DNA from: Blastococcus fimeti
GTDB taxonomy: Bacteria; Actinomycetota; Actinomycetes; Mycobacteriales; Geodermatophilaceae
DNA: 64,000 nucleotides
Assembly: GCA_900102115.1 (NCBI GenBank)
Contig: FNAW01000003.1
Location: forward strand, 620,001-684,000
Direction of reading: 5' to 3'
Shown in pieces: positions 28,491 through 38,181 of this stretch. The notes under the pieces are model-generated. The model saw only the letters and a program-made list of their open reading frames with translations, did no database searches and was not told the DNA's origin. How positions within the stretch are numbered: position 1 is the first letter of the stretch; the number at the start of each line of letters is the position of its first letter. The position numbers were made by a program, and so were the translations under genes.

Positions 28491-31181
28491 ATGCAGACCG
28501 CCGAGATCCGCCGCCGCTTCCTGGAGCACTTCGCCACGCGCGGCCACACCGTCGTCCCCAGCGCGTCGCTGGTGTCCCCGGACCCCTCGCTGCTGTTCAC
28601 CGTGGCCGGCATGGTGCCGTTCATCCCGTACCTGACCGGCCGCGAGCCCGCGCCGTTCCCGCGGGCCACCAGCGTGCAGAAGTGCGTGCGCACCCTCGAC
28701 ATCGAGGAGGTGGGCAAGACCACCCGCCACGGCACGTTCTTCCAGATGAACGGCAACTTCTCCTTCGGCGACTACTTCAAGGAAGGCGCCATCCAGCACG
28801 CCTGGGACCTGATCACCGGGTCCGTGGAGGACGGCGGCCTGGGTTTCGACCCGGAGAAGATCTGGGTGACGGTCTACCTGGACGACGACGAGGCCGCCGA
28901 GGCCTGGCACCGCATCGCGGGTCTGCCGGTCGAGCGGATCCAGCGGCTGGGCAAGAAGGACAACTACTGGCACACGGGGGCCGCGGGTCCGGGCGGGCCG
29001 TGCTCGGAGATCTACTACGACCGCGGCCCGGCGTTCGGGCCCGAGGGCGGCCCGCTGGTGGACACCGCCGGCGACCGGTTCCTGGAGATCTGGAACCTCG
29101 TGTTCATGCAGTACGAGCTCACCGACGTGCGCAGCAAGGAGGAGTTCACCGTCCTCGGTGAGCTGCCGAACAAGAACATCGACACCGGCATGGGCCTGGA
29201 GCGGGTGGCGTTCCTGCTGCAGGGCGTCGACAACATGTACGAGATCGACGAGATCGCGCCGGTGCTGCGGCGGGCCGCCGAGCTGGCCGGCGTCCGTTAC
29301 GGCGCGGACCACGAGGCCGACGTCCGCCTGCGGGTCGTCGCCGACCACGTCCGCAGCGGGCTGATGCTCATCGGCGACGGCGTCACGCCCGGCAACGAGG
29401 GCCGCGGCTACATCCTGCGCCGGCTGCTGCGCCGCGCCGTCCGCTCGATGAAGCTCCTCGGCGTCGACGAGGCCACGCTGCCCGAGCTGCTGCCGGTCTC
29501 CCGCGACGCGATGAGCGCCAGCTACCCGGAGCTGGCCACCGACTTCGCCCGCATCTCCTCGGTGGCCTACGCGGAGGAGGAGGCGTTCCGCCGCACCCTC
29601 GCGTCCGGGACGGCGCTGTTCGACACCGCCGTCGCGCAGGCGAAGCAGGCCGGGACGCCGACCCTGTCGGGCGACCAGGCGTTCAGCCTGCACGACACCT
29701 TCGGCTTCCCGATCGACGTCACCCTCGAGATGGCCGCCGAGCAGGGCGTGACCGTCGACGAGGCCGGGTTCCGCGCGCTCATGACCGAGCAGCGCGACCG
29801 GGCCCGCGCCGACGCCCGGGCCAAGCGCACCGGCTCGGTCGACGTCCTGGCCTACCGCCGGCTGCTGGCCGACCACGGGCCCACCGACTGGCAGGCCTAC
29901 GAGACGCTGCGCACCGACTCGCGGGTGCTGGGCATCGTCGTCGACGGCGACGGCGACGACGACGCCGCCCCGCGGCCGGTCGGCCCGGGCGAGATCACCC
30001 GCGTGGTCCTCGACCGCACGCCCTTCTACGCGGAGTCCGGTGGCCAGGTCGCCGACGCCGGCATCCTCGCCTGGGACGGCGGCCGCGCCGAGGTCATCGA
30101 CGTCCAGCGCCCGGTCAAGGGCCTGGTCGCCCACCAGGTGCGGGTCCTCGAGGGCGAGCTGACCGAGGGCGCCGAGCTGACCGCCGAGGTCGACCGCGAG
30201 TGGCGGCTGTCGGCCTGCCAGGCGCACTCGGGCACCCACGTGGTGCACGCCGCGCTGCGCCAGGTCCTCGGCCCGCAGGCGCTGCAGTCGGGTTCGTACA
30301 ACCGCCCGGGCTACCTGCGGCTGGACTTCGCCTGGCAGGGCGCGCTCAGCGCCCAGCAGCGCACCGACATCGAGGACGTCGCCAACGCCGCGGTCCGCGC
30401 GGACCACGCGGTGTCCGCGGCGTGGATGACGCTGCCCGAGGCCCGCGCGTTCGGCGCCCTGGCGCTGTTCGGCGAGACCTACGGCGAGCAGGTCCGCGTC
30501 GTGGAGATCGGCGGCCCGTGGTCGCGCGAGCTCTGCGGTGGCACCCACGTCCGGGGCAGCGCGCAGATCGGCACGCTGGCGCTGACCGGGGAGTCGTCGG
30601 TCGGCTCCGGGTCGCGCCGCGTCGAGGCCGTCGTCGGCCTCGAGGGGTTCCGCTACCTGGCCCGCGAGCGCGACCTCGTCCGGCAGCTCTCCGAGCTGCT
30701 CAGGACCCCGCAGGACGGGCTGGTCGAGCGGGTCGGCGGCATGCTGTCGCGGCTGCGCGACGTCGACCGGGAGCTGGCGGAGCTGCGCGGTCAGCAGACC
30801 CTCGCCGCCGCGGGGCAGCTGGCGGGGGCCGCGCGCGACGTCGGCGGGGTCGCCGTCGTCACCGGCGCGCCTGCCGGTCTGGCGGGCGGGGACCTGCGCA
30901 CCCTGGCCCTCGACGTCCGGGGCCGGCTGGGCGAGCGCCCAGCGGTCGTGCTGCTGGCCTCGGAGTCCGGTGGCAAGGTGGCTCTCGTCGCGGCGCTGAA
31001 CCCGGCCGCCCTGGCGCAGGGGCTGTCGGCCAACGACGTGCTGAAGGCCGCGGCGGGTCCCGTCGGGGGTCGCGGTGGCGGAAAGGCCGACGTCGCCCAG
31101 GGGGGCGGCACCGACGCTGCGGGGATCCCCGCAGCGTTGCAGGCCGGCGAGCAGGCGGTTGCGGCCGCCACGGGAAGGTGA
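28491..31181 (+). CDS. alaS: alanyl-tRNA synthetase
   Basis: An 896-residue class II synthetase, full length. Activation domain motifs include FTVAGMVPFIPYLTG, KCVRTLDIEEVGKT and GMGLERVAFL. The editing domain has HSGTH and CGGTHV metal-binding motifs, so mischarged Ser- or Gly-tRNA-Ala should be cleared. The C-Ala domain (about 780-896) is present with a Gly-rich GGRGGGKADVAQGGG near the end. ATG start 60 bp after the previous gene. It overlaps ruvX by 4 bp. Confidence 0.97.
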   Translation: MQTAEIRRRFLEHFATRGHTVVPSASLVSPDPSLLFTVAGMVPFIPYLTGREPAPFPRATSVQKCVRTLDIEEVGKTTRHGTFFQMNGNFSFGDYFKEGAIQHAWDLITGSVEDGGLGFDPEKIWVTVYLDDDEAAEAWHRIAGLPVERIQRLGKKDNYWHTGAAGPGGPCSEIYYDRGPAFGPEGGPLVDTAGDRFLEIWNLVFMQYELTDVRSKEEFTVLGELPNKNIDTGMGLERVAFLLQGVDNMYEIDEIAPVLRRAAELAGVRYGADHEADVRLRVVADHVRSGLMLIGDGVTPGNEGRGYILRRLLRRAVRSMKLLGVDEATLPELLPVSRDAMSASYPELATDFARISSVAYAEEEAFRRTLASGTALFDTAVAQAKQAGTPTLSGDQAFSLHDTFGFPIDVTLEMAAEQGVTVDEAGFRALMTEQRDRARADARAKRTGSVDVLAYRRLLADHGPTDWQAYETLRTDSRVLGIVVDGDGDDDAAPRPVGPGEITRVVLDRTPFYAESGGQVADAGILAWDGGRAEVIDVQRPVKGLVAHQVRVLEGELTEGAELTAEVDREWRLSACQAHSGTHVVHAALRQVLGPQALQSGSYNRPGYLRLDFAWQGALSAQQRTDIEDVANAAVRADHAVSAAWMTLPEARAFGALALFGETYGEQVRVVEIGGPWSRELCGGTHVRGSAQIGTLALTGESSVGSGSRRVEAVVGLEGFRYLARERDLVRQLSELLRTPQDGLVERVGGMLSRLRDVDRELAELRGQQTLAAAGQLAGAARDVGGVAVVTGAPAGLAGGDLRTLALDVRGRLGERPAVVLLASESGGKVALVAALNPAALAQGLSANDVLKAAAGPVGGRGGGKADVAQGGGTDAAGIPAALQAGEQAVAAATGR

Positions 31182-31864
31182 GCACCGTGCCCACGACCGA
31201 GGACAACGGTTCCGAGTACAACCCCGAGGACACCGGTCCGGTCGGGAGCCGGCGGCGCGAGCTGCCGGCGGTCCCTCCGGCCCGTCCGCGGACCGCCGGC
31301 GGTCAGCCGGCGCACCACCCGACCACCGAGATCGACCTGAGCCAGGGGTTCCCGCCGGTCTCGAACGAGACGACGGAGATCGACCTGTCCGGTGGCTGGC
31401 CGGCGCACCTCAAGGTGCCGCCGAAGCCGGCGGGTCCGTCGGGCCGGGTGCTCGGTGTCGACGTCGGCACCGTGCGCGTCGGGCTGGCGCTGTCGGACCC
31501 CACCGGCACGCTCGCCAGCCCGCTGGAGACGGTGCACCGGGCCAAGGACGGAGCCGATCTGGACCGCCTGGCGGCCCTCGTGGTGGAACACGAGGTGACC
31601 GAGGTGGTGGTGGGGGAGCCGAGGCATCTGTCGGGTGCGTCGGGCGCGTCCGCAGCGGACGCCACTGCCTACTCTCAGGCACTGGCCGACCGCATGGCGG
31701 ATGTGCCCGTGTACCTGATCGACGAAAGGCTCTCGACCGTGACCGCAGCCAGTCACCTGCGCCAGGGCGGCATCGACAGCCGCAACCAGCGCTCCGTGAT
31801 CGACCAGGCCGCCGCCGTGGTCATCCTCCAGCAGTATCTGGACAGCCGGCGGGCCCGGCCGTGA
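31178..31864 (+). CDS. ruvX: RuvX/YqgF-family Holliday-junction-resolvase-like nuclease with N-terminal extension
   Basis: A 228-residue protein when started at GTG 31178 (GTGA overlap with alaS); GTG 31187 is also possible. The RNase H-like core is residues 88-228 with Asp95 (GVDVGTVRVG), Asp182-Glu183 (IDERLST) and Asp209 (SVIDQAAA). Relatives process pre-16S rRNA 5' ends or resolve junctions. The first 87 residues are extra and look disordered. They contain TTEIDLSQGFP and TTEIDLSGGWP, two near-copies 16 residues apart. The alaS-ruvX-mltG-aroE order is widespread in actinobacteria. Confidence 0.92.
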   Translation: MSTVPTTEDNGSEYNPEDTGPVGSRRRELPAVPPARPRTAGGQPAHHPTTEIDLSQGFPPVSNETTEIDLSGGWPAHLKVPPKPAGPSGRVLGVDVGTVRVGLALSDPTGTLASPLETVHRAKDGADLDRLAALVVEHEVTEVVVGEPRHLSGASGASAADATAYSQALADRMADVPVYLIDERLSTVTAASHLRQGGIDSRNQRSVIDQAAAVVILQQYLDSRRARP

Positions 31865-33438
31865 CCATGCCCGGTGGTCCGGGCCGGCGGGGGCGACACT
31901 CCGCCGGAGACGGCACCGGGGGCGACGACCGGACCGGGCCGCTGCCCGAACCGGAGTGGTGGTCCTACGGCTCCACCGACCACCCCGACCATCCGCGGGC
32001 CCGGCACGCGAGCTCGGACGACGAGCCCGACGTGCCGGCCGACGAGCCCGGCGGCCGGCACCCCTCGGCCCCCCTGCCGCCGCGCCCGACCGGCGTCTGG
32101 GACCGGCTCCAGCCGCGCACCGGCGGCCCGGCCGACGACGACGCGACCGTCGCCCACCGGTTCGACCCGACGACGGAGCGGTACGCCGAGGCCGCGCACC
32201 ACGACGGCCCGGACGACGCCCACCCCGACCCGGCGGACGGCGAGACGGACTCGTGGGACCGCACCGGCGGGCTCGAGGTCATCGGCACCCACGTCGACGA
32301 CCACGACGACGCCCACCACCACGAGCCCGACGCGCACGACCACGACGGTCGCGGGCTCGGCGGCGCGACCGCGGTGGCGCCCCCGGAGCGCCGTCGCCGG
32401 CGCCGCCCGGTGGCGGTGCTGCTCAGCCTCCTCGTCCTCGGCGGCCTGGTCGTCGGCATCGTCCTCGGCGTCCAGGCGCTGCTGGGCCTCGCCGAGGCCG
32501 AGGACTACACCGGCGAGGGCACCGGCACCGTCGAGATCCGAGTCGCCCAGGGCGACACACTCAGCGACATCGCCCGGACCCTGGCCGAGGCGGACGTGAT
32601 CGCCTCGACCCGGCCGTTCGTGAACGCCGCCGAGGGTCGCCCCGAGGCGACCGGGATCCAGCCGGGGGTCTACGGCCTGCGGTCGCAGATGAGCGGCCAG
32701 GCGGCGCTGGACCTGCTGCTCGGCGAGGGATCGCGGCTGATGACCCGCGTGACGATCCCCGAGGGGCTCACCGTCGCCCGGGTGCTCGAGCGCATCGCCA
32801 CCGAGACCGGACGCCCGATCGAGGAGCTGCAGGCCGCTGCGGCGGACGTCGCCGCACTGGGGCTGCCGGCCTACGCCAACGGCCAGCTGGAGGGCTACCT
32901 CTTCCCGGCCACCTACGACGTCGACCCCGACCAGACGCCGGCCGACGTGCTGCGCGCGATGGTGGAGCAGTACATGGTGGTCACCGGCGGCCTGCAGCTC
33001 GAGGCCCGGGCGGCCGCGCTGGGCCGGTCCCCGGCCGAGGTCGTGACCGTCGCCTCGATGATCCAGTCCGAGACGCGGCTGGACGAGGAGCGGCCGGACG
33101 TCGCGCAGGTGATCTACAACCGGCTGGGCCAGGGCATCCCGCTCGGCATCGACGCCACCCTCGCCTTCGGCCTGGGCAAGAGCGGCAACGACCTGACCGT
33201 CACCGACCTGCGGACCGACAGCCCCTACAACACCCGCACCCGGGTCGGGCTCCCGCCGACGGCGATCAGCTCCCCGGGTGAGGCGAGCCTGGAGGCGGCG
33301 CTCACGCCGACCACCGGGGACCTCCTCTACTACGTGCTCGAGAACGACGAGGGAGCGCACTTCTTCACCGCCGACTACGCGGAGTTCCAGGCCGCACGGC
33401 AGCGGTGCGCCGAGGCCGGCCTCGGCTGCGGTGGCTGA
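31861..33438 (+). CDS. mltG: endolytic transglycosylase MltG
   Basis: A 525-residue protein from GTG 31861 (ATG 31867 is an alternative). The cytoplasmic N-terminus (1-181) is acidic and has a His/Asp-rich patch at about 139-163. A membrane helix (about 182-208) follows a run of arginines. The outer part carries a LysM-like stretch (VAQGDTLSDIARTLAEA) and the YceG domain with catalytic Glu404 in SMIQSETR and YNTRTRVGLPPTAI. MltG cuts nascent glycan strands and sets their length. It overlaps ruvX by 4 bp and aroE by 8 bp. Confidence 0.93.
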   Translation: MTMPGGPGRRGRHSAGDGTGGDDRTGPLPEPEWWSYGSTDHPDHPRARHASSDDEPDVPADEPGGRHPSAPLPPRPTGVWDRLQPRTGGPADDDATVAHRFDPTTERYAEAAHHDGPDDAHPDPADGETDSWDRTGGLEVIGTHVDDHDDAHHHEPDAHDHDGRGLGGATAVAPPERRRRRRPVAVLLSLLVLGGLVVGIVLGVQALLGLAEAEDYTGEGTGTVEIRVAQGDTLSDIARTLAEADVIASTRPFVNAAEGRPEATGIQPGVYGLRSQMSGQAALDLLLGEGSRLMTRVTIPEGLTVARVLERIATETGRPIEELQAAAADVAALGLPAYANGQLEGYLFPATYDVDPDQTPADVLRAMVEQYMVVTGGLQLEARAAALGRSPAEVVTVASMIQSETRLDEERPDVAQVIYNRLGQGIPLGIDATLAFGLGKSGNDLTVTDLRTDSPYNTRTRVGLPPTAISSPGEASLEAALTPTTGDLLYYVLENDEGAHFFTADYAEFQAARQRCAEAGLGCGG

Positions 33439-34249
33439 GCGGCCGCGGCGCGCCGCGGTGCTGGGCCGGCCGGTCTCGCACTCGCTCTCGCCGCTGCTGC
33501 ACCGGGCGGCCTACGCCGCCCTCGGCCTGGACGACTGGCGCTACGACGCGCTGGACGTCGGGGCCGAGGACCTGCCCGACCTGTTGGCCGGGCTGGACGA
33601 CGAGTGGCGCGGCTTCTCGGTGACCATGCCGTGCAAGCAGGCGGCGGTCGACGTCGCCGACGTGGTGGAACCGCTGCCCCGCCTGCTGCACGCGGCGAAC
33701 ACGCTGGTCCGCCAGGACGGCGGCTGGCGGGCGGAGAACACCGACGTCGCCGGCATCGGCACCGCGCTGCAGGTCGCCGGCGTCGAGCAGGTCGAGCGGG
33801 CCGCCGTCCTCGGGGCCGGCGGGACGGCCGCCGCGGCCGCGGTGGCGCTCGCCTCGCTCGGTGCCCGGCACGTCGACGTGGTCGTCCGCGAGCCGTCCCG
33901 CGCCGACGACCTCGTCCGCGTCCTCGGCGTGCTGCAGGTGCCGGTCACCGTCTCGCGGCTCGACGGCGCCGTCGTCGACGCGCCGGTCGTGGTCAGCACC
34001 GTGCCCGTCGCCGGGCAGCCGGCGGTGAGCGCGCTGCCGTGGCGGGCGGGGCAGACCGTGCTCGACGTCCTGTACGCGCCGTGGCCGACCCCGCTGGCCG
34101 AGCGGGTCTCCGCCGCCGGCGGCACGGTGATCGGGGGTGCGGAGGTGCTGTTCTGGCAGGCCACCGTCCAGGTCGAGCTGATGACCGGCCGCCCGGCACC
34201 CCTCGCCGAGATGCGGCGCGCCCTGGACGCCGCGCTCTCCCGCGACTGA
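33431..34249 (+). CDS. aroE: shikimate dehydrogenase
   Basis: A 272-residue enzyme reducing 3-dehydroshikimate with NADPH. The shikimate-binding SHSLSP is near residue 17, the catalytic Lys is in TMPCKQA, RAENTDVAG gives the NTD motif, and AVLGAGGTAAAA is the NADP loop. The GTG start lies 8 bp inside mltG, and the product then begins with the family's AVLGRPVSHSLSP. It opens the shikimate block, split from aroC by a prepilin peptidase gene. Confidence 0.94.
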   Translation: MAERPRRAAVLGRPVSHSLSPLLHRAAYAALGLDDWRYDALDVGAEDLPDLLAGLDDEWRGFSVTMPCKQAAVDVADVVEPLPRLLHAANTLVRQDGGWRAENTDVAGIGTALQVAGVEQVERAAVLGAGGTAAAAAVALASLGARHVDVVVREPSRADDLVRVLGVLQVPVTVSRLDGAVVDAPVVVSTVPVAGQPAVSALPWRAGQTVLDVLYAPWPTPLAERVSAAGGTVIGGAEVLFWQATVQVELMTGRPAPLAEMRRALDAALSRD

Positions 34250-34259
34250 GCCCGCCGCC

Positions 34260-34925
34260 GTGGAGCTCTCCCGGCCGGCGCTCGCCGTGACCGTCCTGCT
34301 GGTCGCCGTGGTGCTCGGACCGTGGCTGGCCCGCGTCGCGGTCCGCCTCGGGTCGCGGGACGACGACGCCGCGCTGCCCAGCCCGCTGCAGACCGGCGTC
34401 ATGACCGCGGTGCTCGCCGCACTGCTCGCCGGCGCGGGGGAGCTGACCGGCCTCCGGCCGGTCACCGCGGCCCTCGCCTGGGCTGCCGGCGCGGCCGTCG
34501 TGCTGGGCGCCGCCGACCTGCTCGGGCACCGGTTGCCCGACCGGGTCACCTATCCGGCCTACGCCGTCTGCGGCACCGGCCTGCTCGTCGACGCGGCCGT
34601 GGAGGGCACCTGGACGGCGTTGCTCCGGGCGGTGGTGGCCGCCGTCGTCGCGGGTGGGATCGCCGCGCTGGGCTGGCTGGTGTCGCCGCAGGGGCTCGGC
34701 CTGGGCGACGTGAAGCTGCTCGGGCTGATCGGCCTGCTGCTCGGGTGGTTCGGCTGGGGCGTGCTCATGGCCGGGGTGTTCCTCGGGCTGCTCACCGGCG
34801 CGCTGGTCTCGGTGCTCCTGCTGCTCACCCGGCGGGCGACCTGGCAGACCGCGGTCCCGTTCGGCCCGCCGCTGCTGGCCGGCGCCGTCCTCGCCCTGGC
34901 GACCGGGGCGATCCCGCCCGGCTGA
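34260..34925 (+). CDS. A24-family (type IV prepilin) peptidase
   Basis: A 221-residue integral membrane protein with about six or seven helices. The two catalytic aspartates of the aspartyl prepilin peptidases are present: Asp86 in [10 protein letters not shown] and Asp150 in [11 protein letters not shown]. It should cleave class III signal peptides of pilin-like (Tad/Flp or type II secretion) proteins. The N-methylation domain of classical PilD is absent. GTG start 10 bp after aroE. No pilin genes are in the window, so substrates must be elsewhere. Its place between aroE and aroC is also seen in other actinobacteria as far as I recall. Confidence 0.85.
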   Translation: MELSRPALAVTVLLVAVVLGPWLARVAVRLGSRDDDAALPSPLQTGVMTAVLAALLAGAGELTGLRPVTAALAWAAGAAVVLGAADLLGHRLPDRVTYPAYAVCGTGLLVDAAVEGTWTALLRAVVAAVVAGGIAALGWLVSPQGLGLGDVKLLGLIGLLLGWFGWGVLMAGVFLGLLTGALVSVLLLLTRRATWQTAVPFGPPLLAGAVLALATGAIPPG

Positions 34926-34961
34926 CCGGATGGCGGGCGGGGGAGGCCGCGCTCGTACTGG

Positions 34962-34967
34962 CAGAAT
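34962..34967 (+). promoter_or_regulatory. -10-like box for leaderless aroC
   Basis: CAGAAT ends 7 nt before the aroC ATG, with no Shine-Dalgarno. It would start a separate aro transcript at the ATG. Confidence 0.4.
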
Positions 34968-34974
34968 CGCCGGC

Positions 34975-36168
34975 ATGTTGCGCTGGTTGACCGCAGGGGA
35001 ATCGCACGGTCAGCAGCTCACCGCGATCCTGGAGGGGCTGCCCGCCGGCGTCGAGGTGCAGACCGCCGACCTCGACCGCGAGCTGGCCCGCCGTCGGCTG
35101 GGCCACGGCCGCGGCGCGCGGATGTCCTTCGAGCAGGACGAGGTGACCCTCACCGGTGGGGTGCGGCACGGCCGCACCCAGGGTGGGCCCATCGCCGTCC
35201 AGGTCGGCAACACCGAGTGGCCCAAGTGGTCGACGGTCATGTCCGCCGACCCGGTGGACGCCGACGTGCTGGCGGGCCAGGCCCGCAACGCCCCGCTCAC
35301 CCGGCCGCGCCCCGGCCACGCCGACCTCGCCGGCATGCAGAAGTACGGCTTCGACGACGCCCGGCCGGTCCTCGAGCGGGCCAGCGCGCGGGAGACCGCG
35401 GCGCGGGTGGCGCTCGGCGCGATCGCCCAGGCGTTCCTCCGTCAGGCGCTCGGCGTCTCCGTGGTGAGCCACGTCGTCGCGATCGGCCCGGTCACCGCGC
35501 CCGACGGACTGCTGCCGGGGCCGGACGACAACCCGGCGATCGACGAGGACCCGGTGCGCTGCGCCGACCCGGCCACGAGTGCGGCGATGGTCGCCGAGAT
35601 CGACGACGTCCGGAAGAGCGGCGACACCCTCGGCGGCGTCATCGAGGTCGTCGTCCACGGGCTCCCGCCGGGCCTGGGCAGCCACGTGCACTGGGACCGT
35701 CGGCTGGACTCCCGCCTGGCCGGCGCCCTCATGGGCGTGCAGTCGGTCAAGGCGGTCGAGGTCGGAGACGGGCTGGAGACCGCCCGGCGCCGCGGCTCGG
35801 TCGCCCACGACGAGATCGTGCTCGCCGACGGCCCGGACGGCGGCAAGCGGGTGCAACGGCTCACCGACCGCGCCGGCGGCATCGAGGGCGGCATGACCAA
35901 CGGCGAGGTGCTGCGGGTCCGCGCCGCGATGAAGCCGATCAGCACGGTGCCGCGCGCGCTGCAGACCGTCGACGTCGCGACCCAGGAGCCCGCCGTCGCC
36001 ATCAACCAGCGCAGTGACGCGTGCGCGGTGCCCCGCGGCTCCGTCGTGATGGAGGCGATGGTGGCGCTCGTCCTCGCCGACGCCGTCCTGGAGAAGTTCG
36101 GGGGCGACTCGGTCGCCGAGACCCGGCGCAACGCGCGGGCCTACCTCGACTCGCTCCCGCTCCGGTGA
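34975..36168 (+). CDS. aroC: chorismate synthase
   Basis: A 397-residue FMN-dependent enzyme converting EPSP to chorismate. [15 protein letters not shown] is the N-terminal signature, with [23 protein letters not shown] and the C-terminal [19 protein letters not shown] 34975 is chosen over an upstream start at 34930 because of homology and the CAGAAT box 7 nt before. It overlaps aroK by 4 bp. Confidence 0.96.
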   Translation: MLRWLTAGESHGQQLTAILEGLPAGVEVQTADLDRELARRRLGHGRGARMSFEQDEVTLTGGVRHGRTQGGPIAVQVGNTEWPKWSTVMSADPVDADVLAGQARNAPLTRPRPGHADLAGMQKYGFDDARPVLERASARETAARVALGAIAQAFLRQALGVSVVSHVVAIGPVTAPDGLLPGPDDNPAIDEDPVRCADPATSAAMVAEIDDVRKSGDTLGGVIEVVVHGLPPGLGSHVHWDRRLDSRLAGALMGVQSVKAVEVGDGLETARRRGSVAHDEIVLADGPDGGKRVQRLTDRAGGIEGGMTNGEVLRVRAAMKPISTVPRALQTVDVATQEPAVAINQRSDACAVPRGSVVMEAMVALVLADAVLEKFGGDSVAETRRNARAYLDSLPLR

Positions 36169-36695
36169 CCGGGCCGCTGCTGGTGCTCGTCGGGCCGCCG
36201 GCGTCGGGCAAGACCACGGTGGGCACCGCCGTCGCGGCGGCGCTGGGCGTGGCCTTCCGCGACACCGACCGGGACGTCGAGATCGAGACCGGCTCGAGCG
36301 TGGCCGACCTGTTCGTCGAGCACGGGGAGCCGCACTTCCGCGACCTCGAGCGGGCCGCGGTCGTCCGCGGGCTGGCCGAGCACGACGGCGTCCTCGCCCT
36401 GGGCGGCGGCGCCGTGATGCACCCGGACACCCGCGCGCTGCTGGTCGAGCACGGTCGCGCCGGCGGCCGGGTGGTCTGGCTCGACGTCGACCTGGGCTCG
36501 GCTGCCAAGCGGGTCGGCCTGTCGCGGGACCGTCCGCTGCTCGCGGTCAACCCGCGCGCCATGCTGCGCACCATGCTCGAGGACCGCGCCCCGCTCTACC
36601 GCGAGGTCGCGACGAACACGGTGACCACCAGCGGCCGGAGCACCGGCGACGTCGTCGCCGAGGTGCTGGCGCTGGTCCGGGGGGAGGACCGATGA
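36165..36695 (+). CDS. aroK: shikimate kinase
   Basis: A 176-residue P-loop kinase phosphorylating shikimate at the 3-OH. Walker A is [11 protein letters not shown], the shikimate-binding part is [11 protein letters not shown] and [16 protein letters not shown] follows, and the lid contains SRDRPLL. GTG start within the aroC stop (GTGA). It overlaps aroB by 4 bp. Confidence 0.95.
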   Translation: MTGPLLVLVGPPASGKTTVGTAVAAALGVAFRDTDRDVEIETGSSVADLFVEHGEPHFRDLERAAVVRGLAEHDGVLALGGGAVMHPDTRALLVEHGRAGGRVVWLDVDLGSAAKRVGLSRDRPLLAVNPRAMLRTMLEDRAPLYREVATNTVTTSGRSTGDVVAEVLALVRGEDR

Positions 36696-37750
36696 GGCAG
36701 GTGCAGGTCGCCGGCGAGCGGCCCTACGAGGTGCTCATCGGCGCCGGCGCCCAGGCCCGTCTCGGCCTGGTGCTCGACGGCACCGCCCGCGCCGTCGTCG
36801 TGCACGCGGCACCGCTGGCCGCTGCCGCCGGCGCCGCCGTGGAGACGCTGCAGACCGCCGGCATCGCCGCCGAGGCGATCGTCGTCCCCGACGGCGAGGC
36901 GGCGAAGACCGCCGAGGTCGCCGCCGGCGCCTGGGAGCAGTTCGGCCGGCTCGGGCTGACCCGCACCGACGCCGTCGTCGGGCTCGGCGGGGGAGCGGTG
37001 ACCGACCTGGCCGGCTTCCTCGCCGCCACCTGGGCCCGCGGCGTGCGGGTGGTGCAGGTGCCCACCAGCCTGCTCGGCATGGTCGACGCCGCGGTCGGCG
37101 GGAAGACCGGCATCAACACCTCGGCCGGGAAGAACCTCGTCGGCGCGTTCCACCCGCCGGCCGCCGTGCTCGCCGACACCGACGCGCTGGCAGGCCTGCC
37201 CGACGCCGAGTTCCGCTCGGGGCTGGCCGAGGTCGTCAAGTGCGGCTTCATCGCCGACGCCGAGATCCTGCGGCTGCTCACCGAGGACCCGACCGGCCGC
37301 CGGGACACCGAGGAGCTCATCGCCCGCGCCGTGCAGGTGAAGGCCGACGCGGTCGGCCAGGACCTGCGCGACACCGGGGTCCGGGAGTTCCTCAACTACG
37401 GCCACACCCTCGGCCACGCCATCGAGCGGATCGAGGACTTCGGCTGGCGGCACGGCGAGGCGGTCGCCGTCGGCATGGTGTTCGCGGCCGAGCTCGCCGG
37501 GCAGGCCGGGCTGCTGACCCCCGCCGAGGTGGAGCGGCACCGCACGCTGATCGACGCGATGGACCTGCCGGTCCGCTACACCGGGGACTGGGCCGCGCTG
37601 CAGGCGGTCATGCGCGTGGACAAGAAGTCCCGCGGCGCCACCCTGCGGTTCGTCGTCCTCGACGGCATCGGCAACCCCACGATCCTGACCGACCCGGAGC
37701 AGGCCTGGCTCGACGCCGCGTGGGCTGCTGTCACTGGAGGAAACGCATGA
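36692..37750 (+). CDS. aroB: 3-dehydroquinate synthase
   Basis: A 352-residue NAD- and zinc-dependent enzyme making 3-dehydroquinate from DAHP. Motifs are [46 protein letters not shown], and metal ligands in [22 protein letters not shown] and [11 protein letters not shown]. Full length. ATG overlaps the aroK stop (ATGA) and the stop overlaps aroQ. Confidence 0.96.
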   Translation: MRQVQVAGERPYEVLIGAGAQARLGLVLDGTARAVVVHAAPLAAAAGAAVETLQTAGIAAEAIVVPDGEAAKTAEVAAGAWEQFGRLGLTRTDAVVGLGGGAVTDLAGFLAATWARGVRVVQVPTSLLGMVDAAVGGKTGINTSAGKNLVGAFHPPAAVLADTDALAGLPDAEFRSGLAEVVKCGFIADAEILRLLTEDPTGRRDTEELIARAVQVKADAVGQDLRDTGVREFLNYGHTLGHAIERIEDFGWRHGEAVAVGMVFAAELAGQAGLLTPAEVERHRTLIDAMDLPVRYTGDWAALQAVMRVDKKSRGATLRFVVLDGIGNPTILTDPEQAWLDAAWAAVTGGNA

Positions 37751-38181
37751 CGATCCAGGTCCTCAACGGCGCGAACCTCGGCCGGCTCGGCACCCGCGAG
37801 CCCGAGATCTACGGGACGACGACCTACGCCCAGCTCGTGGACGTCATCGAGACGACCGCACGCGAGCTCGAGCTCGACGTCGTCGTCCGGCAGACCGACG
37901 ACGAGGGCGAGCTGCTGCGCTGGATCCACGAGGCGACCGACGCCGGTGACCCCGTCGTCCTCAACCCGGCCGGCTGGTCGCACACCTCGGTGGTGCTGCA
38001 CGACGCGCTCGCGGCGCTGACCGGGCCGCTGGTCGAGGTGCACATCAGCAACATCCACCGGCGCGAGGCGTTCCGGCACCACTCCTACGTCTCCGCGGTG
38101 GCCGACGGCGTCATCGCCGGGCTCGGCGTCGAGGGCTACGTGCTCGCGCTGCAGTGGATGTCGCTGCGGGGCCACCGGTGA
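37747..38181 (+). CDS. aroQ: type II 3-dehydroquinate dehydratase
   Basis: A 144-residue dodecameric-type enzyme that dehydrates 3-dehydroquinate. [17 protein letters not shown] includes the arginine and tyrosine of the lid, [11 protein letters not shown] follows the NPAG loop, and [16 protein letters not shown] holds the catalytic His. The usual type II loop Tyr-Thr-His is Trp-Ser-His here. GGAGG lies just upstream of the ATG. Overlaps on both sides are 4 bp. Confidence 0.95.
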   Translation: MTIQVLNGANLGRLGTREPEIYGTTTYAQLVDVIETTARELELDVVVRQTDDEGELLRWIHEATDAGDPVVLNPAGWSHTSVVLHDALAALTGPLVEVHISNIHRREAFRHHSYVSAVADGVIAGLGVEGYVLALQWMSLRGHR

